From: Catenulisporales bacterium
Lineage (GTDB): Bacteria; Actinomycetota; Actinomycetes; Streptomycetales; Catenulisporaceae
Assembly: GCA_019510485.1 (NCBI GenBank)
Contig: JAEKKI010000186.1
Coordinates: forward strand, 1-47,126
Direction of reading: 5' to 3'
DNA length: 47,126 nucleotides
Below the pieces are notes generated by a model that ran no database searches, was not told where the DNA came from, and saw nothing but the letters and a program-made list of their open reading frames with translations. The position numbers and the translations under genes were made by a program. Every line of letters starts with the position of its first letter. Position 1 is the stretch's first letter. Shown here piece after piece: positions 43,085 through 47,126 of the stretch.

Positions 43085-43160
43085 CAGGCCGCCATCGCCA
43101 CCCCTTCCCAACTCTCATGGCGTGCAACGGGCGGCGTATGGACACGCCACCGCGAACACC

Positions 43161-43202
43161 GCTACCCGCTCCACCGAATCCAAACTCGGTGGAGCGGGTA
43201 GC
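43161..43202. terminator. Bidirectional terminator hairpin (17-bp perfect stem)
   Basis: 43161-43177 (GCTACCCGCTCCACCGA) pairs perfectly with 43186-43202 around an 8-nt loop. It lies between the convergent STAS gene (stop 43084) and ABC permease gene (stop 43219). Confidence 0.9.
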
Positions 43203-43218
43203 GATATCAGCGGGTGCG

Positions 43219-43998
43219 TCACCTGACGGGTTCGCGATCGTAGAGCCGGCGCGCCCAAACGTAACCCAACACCGCAAATCCGGCGCACCAGGCCAGCGCG
43301 ACCCAGCCTTGGTGCCCCACCGGAGACCCGCCGAGCAGTCCGCGCACGCTGTCGATGATCGGGTTGAACGGCTGGTTCTCGGAAACCCAGCGGACCGCGG
43401 TCGGCATCGAGCCGGTGGGCACGAACGCCCCGGAGATGAACGGCAGGAACTCCAGCGCCACTACGGAGGAGCTGGCTCCGGCCACGGTTTTGGCGTTCAG
43501 GCCGAAGCCGACGGACAGCCACATGAAGCCCAGGGTCAGCAGTCCGATCAGGGCCAGCGCGGCGAGCCAGCCGAGCACGGTGCCGTGGGTGCGGTATCCC
43601 AGGCCCACGGCCACCGCGAACAGGAGCGCTATCGCGATCACGGTTCGGGCGATGGAGCCGACGACCGTGCCGGTGAGTACCGAGGTACGGGCGATCGCCA
43701 TGGTCCGGAATCGGGCTATGACGCCTTCGGTCATGTCGACGTTGACGGTGATCGCCGTGCTCTGGGCGCTGAAGGCGACGGTCTGGATCAGGATCGCGGG
43801 GGTGATGTAGTCCACGTAGTGGGCGGTTCCGGTGCCGACCAGTGCGGCTTTCATGGCTCCGCCGAAGATCGCGACGAACATCACGAGCAGGAAGCCGGGT
43901 GCGACCACGGTGGAGACGAGGAGCATCGGGTAGCGGGCTGTGTGCTTGAAGTCGCGGCGGGCCATGGTCATGGTGTCGGCGAAGGCGTGCGGGCTCAT
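43219..43998 (-). CDS. ABC-2 type exporter permease (DrrB-like)
   Basis: 259 aa with six membrane helices in the ABC-2 layout: the first after a short cytoplasmic start (LLVSTVVAPGFLLVMFVAIFGG), then the conserved cytoplasmic segment with VNVDMTEGVIARFRTM, and a late LEFLPFISGAFVPTGSMPTAVRWVSENQPFNP characteristic of DrrB/NodJ-type permeases. ATG 43998 overlaps the ATPase stop (ATGA). With the ATPase it forms a heteromeric exporter of a drug, lipid or small molecule. Substrate unknown. Confidence 0.92.
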   Translation of the reverse strand: MSPHAFADTMTMARRDFKHTARYPMLLVSTVVAPGFLLVMFVAIFGGAMKAALVGTGTAHYVDYITPAILIQTVAFSAQSTAITVNVDMTEGVIARFRTMAIARTSVLTGTVVGSIARTVIAIALLFAVAVGLGYRTHGTVLGWLAALALIGLLTLGFMWLSVGFGLNAKTVAGASSSVVALEFLPFISGAFVPTGSMPTAVRWVSENQPFNPIIDSVRGLLGGSPVGHQGWVALAWCAGFAVLGYVWARRLYDREPVR

Positions 43999-45011
43999 CG
44001 GAGTGCTTCCTTCTCGATGCGTTCGTCGGTGCGTTCGTCGGTGCTGTCGTCGGTGCGTTCGTCGGTCGGCTCGGCGGCGTGGCCGGTCAGGGCGAAGAAG
44101 ACGTCGTCCAGATCGGATGCCTTCACGGTCAGTCCCGCGGCGTCCACCCCGGCGTCGTCCAGGGCGTCCAGCACGGCGCGCAGCGAGCGCACGCCGCCGT
44201 CGTGCGGCAGTCGGAGCGTCAGGCTGCTTGGCGCCGACACGTTCAGGGCTCGCGCGGCGGCGTCCAGCTCGGCCCGGTCGGCGAACTCCACCTCGATCCG
44301 CCCGCCGGGGACGCGCCGCTTGAGCTCGGCGCCGGTGCCGTCGGCGACGATGCGGCCGTCGTCGAGCACTGACACCCGGTCGGCCAGTTCGTCGGCCTCG
44401 TCCAGGTACTGCGTGGTGAGCAGGATCGTGGTGCCGCCGGCGACCAGTTCGCGTACGAACTCCCATGTGGTGCGGCGGCTGCGCGGGTCCAGCCCGGTGG
44501 TCGGCTCGTCCAGGAACACCACCGCGGGCTTGGCGACCAGGGTCATCGCCAGGTCCAGGCGCCGTTTCATGCCGCCGGAGTAGGTGGAGGAGACCTTGTC
44601 GGCGGCGTCGACCAGGTCGAAGCGCTCCAGCAGGGAGTCCGCGATCCGCCTGCCCTCGGCCTTTCCCAGATGGTTGAGATCGGCCATCAGCTTCAGGTTC
44701 TCCCGGCCGGTGAGCAGCCAGTCGACGGCGGAGAACTGCCCGGTGACGCCGATCGCCGCGCGGACCCGGTCCGGCTCGGCGAGTACGTCGTGGCCGGCGA
44801 CCGCGACCTGTCCGGCGTCCGGGCGCAGGTAGGTGGTGAGGATGTGGACGGCGGTGGTCTTGCCGGCCCCGTTCGGGCCGAGCAGGGCGTGGACCGTGCC
44901 GGGTTCGACGGTGAGGTCGAAGCCGTCCAGCACGACCTTCGGCGGGTCGCCCTTCTGGGCGCCGGGGAAGGATTTGCGCAGTCCCTTCACGGCTATCGCC
45001 GGCCTGGACAT
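43995..45011 (-). CDS. ABC exporter ATP-binding protein (DrrA-like)
   Basis: 338 aa. Walker A GPNGAGKTT (45-53), signature YSGGMKRRLDLAM, Walker B VVFLDEPTTGLDP and TTQYLDEADELADRV H-loop, followed by the DrrA-type C-terminal regulatory domain. The last 25 residues are a Thr-Asp-Glu-Arg repeat coded by 12-bp repeats (44009-44070) that does not belong to the fold. Co-transcribed with the permease (ATGA) and probably with the DUF4097 gene 39 bp upstream. Energises export. Confidence 0.94.
   Translation of the reverse strand: MSRPAIAVKGLRKSFPGAQKGDPPKVVLDGFDLTVEPGTVHALLGPNGAGKTTAVHILTTYLRPDAGQVAVAGHDVLAEPDRVRAAIGVTGQFSAVDWLLTGRENLKLMADLNHLGKAEGRRIADSLLERFDLVDAADKVSSTYSGGMKRRLDLAMTLVAKPAVVFLDEPTTGLDPRSRRTTWEFVRELVAGGTTILLTTQYLDEADELADRVSVLDDGRIVADGTGAELKRRVPGGRIEVEFADRAELDAAARALNVSAPSSLTLRLPHDGGVRSLRAVLDALDDAGVDAAGLTVKASDLDDVFFALTGHAAEPTDERTDDSTDERTDERIEKEALR
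44009..44070. repeat. Tandem 12-bp repeat in the ATPase C-terminus
   Basis: Near-identical GTGCGTTCGTCG units encode the TDER-type acidic/basic tail of the exporter ATPase on the minus strand. A slippage-prone, strain-variable tract is likely. Confidence 0.75.
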
Positions 45012-45050
45012 GGTGGTCCCCCTCTTCTGGTCTCAGGACTCTGCGTCTTC

Positions 45051-45905
45051 TCAGCCCTGCTCCGCGTACCGGATGGTGATGTCGCTGGTGGTGCTGCGCA
45101 GCCGCAGCCGCACCGAGCGCTCGCCGGGCTCCGGGGCGGCCCCGGCCTCCAGCTCGTTGTAGACGCGGCCGATGGTGGTCTCCACGTCCAGGTAGGCGGG
45201 CACACCGCGCAGCACGCCGACGTCGACGGTGCCGACCGCGGTCAGCGCCTCGATCTCGCCGTCCTCCACGTGCTCCAGGCGGATCTTGCCGTTGGCGGTC
45301 TTGGCGCGGACGCCGCCGCCGGCGTGGTCGACGAGGATGTCGCCGTTGGAGCAGGAGATGCGCGCGTCGCCGTCGACCCGCCCGAGGTGGCAGACGCCGT
45401 TGGAGTTCTTCAGCACCGCCTCGCCGTCCACCCGGTGCACCCGCACGGTGCCGGAACTGGTGGAGACCTCGGCGCGCCCGGCGACGTGCCCGACGTCGAC
45501 CAGGCCCATCGAGGTGCTGGCGGTCAGCGAGGCCGACTGCTCCACCCGGATCTCGCCGAAGGCGGTCTCCAGCCGGACGTCCCCGAAGCTGCCGCCGAGG
45601 TCGAGGTCCCCGTACGGACTGGTGGCGCGGACCGCGGAGCCGGTCGGCAGCTCGATGCGGAGCAACACCGACTCCGACTTCTTGGCGGTGCTGAACCACT
45701 TCGGCTTCTTGCCGACGACACGCAGCCGGCCGTCTTCGAACTCGACGCGGGTGGCCTCGGCGGCTTTGACGTCGTAGGGGTTGCCCGGGTCGGCCGGGCG
45801 GACTTCGACGACGGTGTCGGCGCGGTCCGAGGCGACGAGGGTGGCGTTGCCGCAGCCCAGGTCGAGGACGGCGGAGATGGGGGCGGGGGTGGCGAAAGTG
45901 GGCAT
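45051..45905 (-). CDS. DUF4097-family beta-repeat protein
   Basis: 284 aa without signal peptide. The body is a run of short beta turns with repeated Gly-Asp patterns (SPYGDLDLGGSFGDVRLET, STSSGTVRVHRVDGEAVLKN, SCSNGDILVDHAGG, KTANGKIRLEHVEDGE), the right-handed beta-helix/solenoid style of DUF4097. In actinobacteria such genes frequently precede DrrAB-like transporter genes, as here, but no biochemical role is established. It is the first gene after a hairpin that separates it from the RHH regulator. It may be a scaffold or sensor for the exporter. Confidence 0.88.
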   Translation of the reverse strand: MPTFATPAPISAVLDLGCGNATLVASDRADTVVEVRPADPGNPYDVKAAEATRVEFEDGRLRVVGKKPKWFSTAKKSESVLLRIELPTGSAVRATSPYGDLDLGGSFGDVRLETAFGEIRVEQSASLTASTSMGLVDVGHVAGRAEVSTSSGTVRVHRVDGEAVLKNSNGVCHLGRVDGDARISCSNGDILVDHAGGGVRAKTANGKIRLEHVEDGEIEALTAVGTVDVGVLRGVPAYLDVETTIGRVYNELEAGAAPEPGERSVRLRLRSTTSDITIRYAEQG

Positions 45906-45961
45906 GGTGAGTCCTTCTCTTGGCGATGAGTGCTCTGAGGTGTGGTGATGTGCTTTGATGT

Positions 45962-45981
45962 GCGGCGCCGCGCGGCGCCGC
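45962..45981. terminator. GC-rich hairpin between the RHH regulator and DUF4097 genes
   Basis: GCGGCGCC (45962-45969) and GGCGCCGC (45974-45981) form an 8-bp stem with a 4-nt loop. It would attenuate read-through from the regulator into the exporter operon. Confidence 0.65.
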
Positions 45982-46006
45982 TAGGTGACGCCTCGGCGGT
46001 CTCGCG

Positions 46007-46546
46007 CTACCGGGCCCAGCCCGACAGGCTCTGCCCGGTCGTCACGATGGTCCGCGGTTGACGGGGCTGCCGCTGCTCGTTCTCCAACGCCGCGGCGGCC
46101 GCGCGAACCAGCCAGTTGTTGACGGAGAACCCGAGCGCGTCAGCCGCCTCCTCGACGCGCGACTTCAGATGCGCCGGCAACCGGAGGTTGATGCGAACCA
46201 TCTGACCGTCGTCGTCCTCCGGCGCACTGGGCAACTGCACCTGCGACACCGACGCGGCAGCCGGCTCCTCGCCGCCCGACTCGACCGGACCCGGCGCCGC
46301 CGACGCCGGCACCGAGACCACGAACTCCGGATCGGCACCGCGCAGCCGCACCTCCACCGAGCCCGGCGCGAGTTCGGCGGTGATCTCCTCCGCAGCCGCG
46401 CTCAACGCTTGGAGCAGGGTCAGCCGGATCGCCGACTCCAGCGGCGAGGTGAGGCGCTCGGCCAGCTCCACGGCCGCCTCCCCGCCGGCCTCGGCGACGG
46501 TCAGCAGCTCGGAGCGGACGCCGGCCACGTACGGGTTCAACTTCAT
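46007..46546 (-). CDS. Ribbon-helix-helix (Arc/HicB-like) regulator
   Basis: 179 aa from ATG 46546. An N-terminal helical/beta region (about 1-110, VELAERLTSPLESAIRLTLLQAL and VEVRLRGADPEFVVSVP) precedes a C-terminal ribbon-helix-helix DNA-binding domain (MVRINLRLPAHLKSRVEEAADALGF then SVNNWLVRAAAAAL, about 121-160). Such proteins sit before DUF4097/ABC exporter genes in streptomycetes, often annotated HicB-like, but there is no HicA toxin gene beside it. The promoter and start codon are covered by repeated TGGCACCA boxes, so autoregulation is likely. It probably also controls the exporter operon. Confidence 0.85.
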   Translation of the reverse strand: MKLNPYVAGVRSELLTVAEAGGEAAVELAERLTSPLESAIRLTLLQALSAAAEEITAELAPGSVEVRLRGADPEFVVSVPASAAPGPVESGGEEPAAASVSQVQLPSAPEDDDGQMVRINLRLPAHLKSRVEEAADALGFSVNNWLVRAAAAALENEQRQPRQPRTIVTTGQSLSGWAR

Positions 46547-46670
46547 GGCACCACTATGGCACCACTTTTGGCGTCAGGCAAGCCTGATGGCACCAAAGTT
46601 GGCTCACGTTTGTAGATTCGCAGGTCAAGCGTGATGCCATTGTGGTGCCGCTGGACATCCGATGGCACCA
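46546..46670. promoter_or_regulatory. Cluster of TGGCACCA boxes, probable operator of the RHH regulator
   Basis: TGGCACCACT at 46546-46555 and 46557-46566 (11-bp period), TGGCACCA at 46588-46595 and 46663-46670, and an inverted copy (TGTGGTGCC) at 46641-46649. Five copies in 125 bp and one-turn spacing are typical of ribbon-helix-helix operators. Confidence 0.75.
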
Positions 46671-47126
46671 AGTGGACTCCTCAATGCTCAGGTCACGCCG
46701 CGTCGATGACGTGGGTAGCGAACAATGGCGAGGGCGCCCTCATGGACCTGTACGACGAGTGCCTGACCGCGGTACGCGGCTGACCAAGTCCCGCACACGC
46801 TGTAGTGAGTGCCGAGCCGACTCCACCGTTGGCATCATCGCGGCCACCGCCTTGCGCACCTGGTTGACCCGAGCGAGCATCTGGGGCTCGCGCTCTTGCC
46901 CGGCTGGCCGCCGCGGCACGCACCCAAAGATCTGGCCTCGCCGCGCCGGGGCCCGCGCTGGATCACACGGGTCCTCTGCCGCATCGCTTACGGCCGGCCC
47001 CCGAAGCGGCGCCGACCACCCCCAAGTCGGCACCCCCGCCCTGTGATCCGGTTCCTGCTGCCCTCGACGGACGCTGCTATATCGAGCACGTAAAAAGTAC
47101 CCTCCGGCGTTGTCATGCTGTCACCC
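46547..47126. other. Terminal region without a supported gene
   Basis: 580 bp. It holds the TGGCACCA boxes. A 25-aa frame (46706-46783, MTWVANNGEGALMDLYDECL then TAVRG) could be the start of a truncated gene, but no continuation is coherent. Frames further on give only Arg/Pro-rich shadows. It may be degraded sequence. Confidence 0.5.
46553..46581 (-). promoter_or_regulatory. Candidate leaderless promoter of the RHH gene
   Basis: On the minus strand TTGCCT (46576-46581), a 17-bp spacer and CATAGT (46553-46558) lie with the -10 ending 6 nt before ATG 46546. No Shine-Dalgarno sequence is present. Two TGGCACCACT boxes flank the -10. Confidence 0.5.

Noticed and set aside
46007..47126. HicAB-type toxin-antitoxin pair
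   Set aside because: The RHH protein resembles HicB-like regulators but no small HicA-type toxin frame is present on either side.

Overview
The window is very GC-rich DNA with actinomycete features: frequent GTG starts, GTGA/ATGA gene overlaps, rare TTA codons, Tat/lipobox lipoproteins, a Ser/Thr kinase, SigB/SigF-type partner switching and DasR-like operators. It reads as a chromosomal region of a Streptomyces- or Catenulispora-like bacterium. The genus cannot be fixed from the sequence alone. I see no rRNA, tRNA, IS element, prophage or CRISPR array.

Layout. 1-480: decayed drug-efflux (MFS) gene. 620-5940: a membrane-embedded single-module NRPS of the Pls (epsilon-poly-L-lysine synthetase) type, translationally coupled to an M1 metallopeptidase. 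6037-9502: a lipoprotein, a GH130 glycoside phosphorylase and a divergent, frameshifted helical sugar-enzyme-like gene. 9586-13982: nucleotidyltransferase, DUF proteins, lipoprotein, nagB with a DasR site, DUF2867 protein and an SDR. 13999-16457: glucarate-dehydratase-like enzyme coupled to an unknown protein, with a perfect 16-bp palindrome upstream. 16782-21002: MMPL transporter, histidine kinase, response regulator. 21004-25506: kinase-like/YbhN membrane protein, DUF421 protein, small proteins, HIT-like protein. 25885-30525: GlcNAc kinase-like protein plus NgcEFG-like ABC importer, preceded by a promoter and two DasR-like sites. 30540-37611: TPP enzyme, Tat lipoprotein with an M15-like zinc motif, CHAD protein, flavodoxin, LppX-like lipoprotein and a Ser/Thr kinase. 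37999-43084: PRC-barrel protein, small membrane proteins, a receiver with Glu at the phospho-acceptor position, sigma factor, two RsbW-like ATPases and a STAS antagonist. 43219-46546: DrrAB-like ABC exporter, DUF4097 protein and a ribbon-helix-helix regulator with repeated TGGCACCA boxes over its promoter.

Functional threads. (1) Amino-sugar use: the importer, the kinase and NagB form a GlcNAc/chitobiose catabolic route, and both loci carry DasR-like operators. (2) Specialised metabolism: the hand-derived adenylation code DAESIGTVV(K) predicts lysine, and the partner peptidase could trim or detoxify the product. A TTA codon in the synthetase suggests bldA-type control. (3) Stress signalling: sigma factor, anti-sigma ATPases and STAS antagonist form a partner-switching set next to an atypical receiver.

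The best candidate for a little-described system is the Pls-like synthetase/M1 peptidase pair. The TGGCACCA repeat-controlled RHH locus and the Glu-receiver/sigma locus come next.
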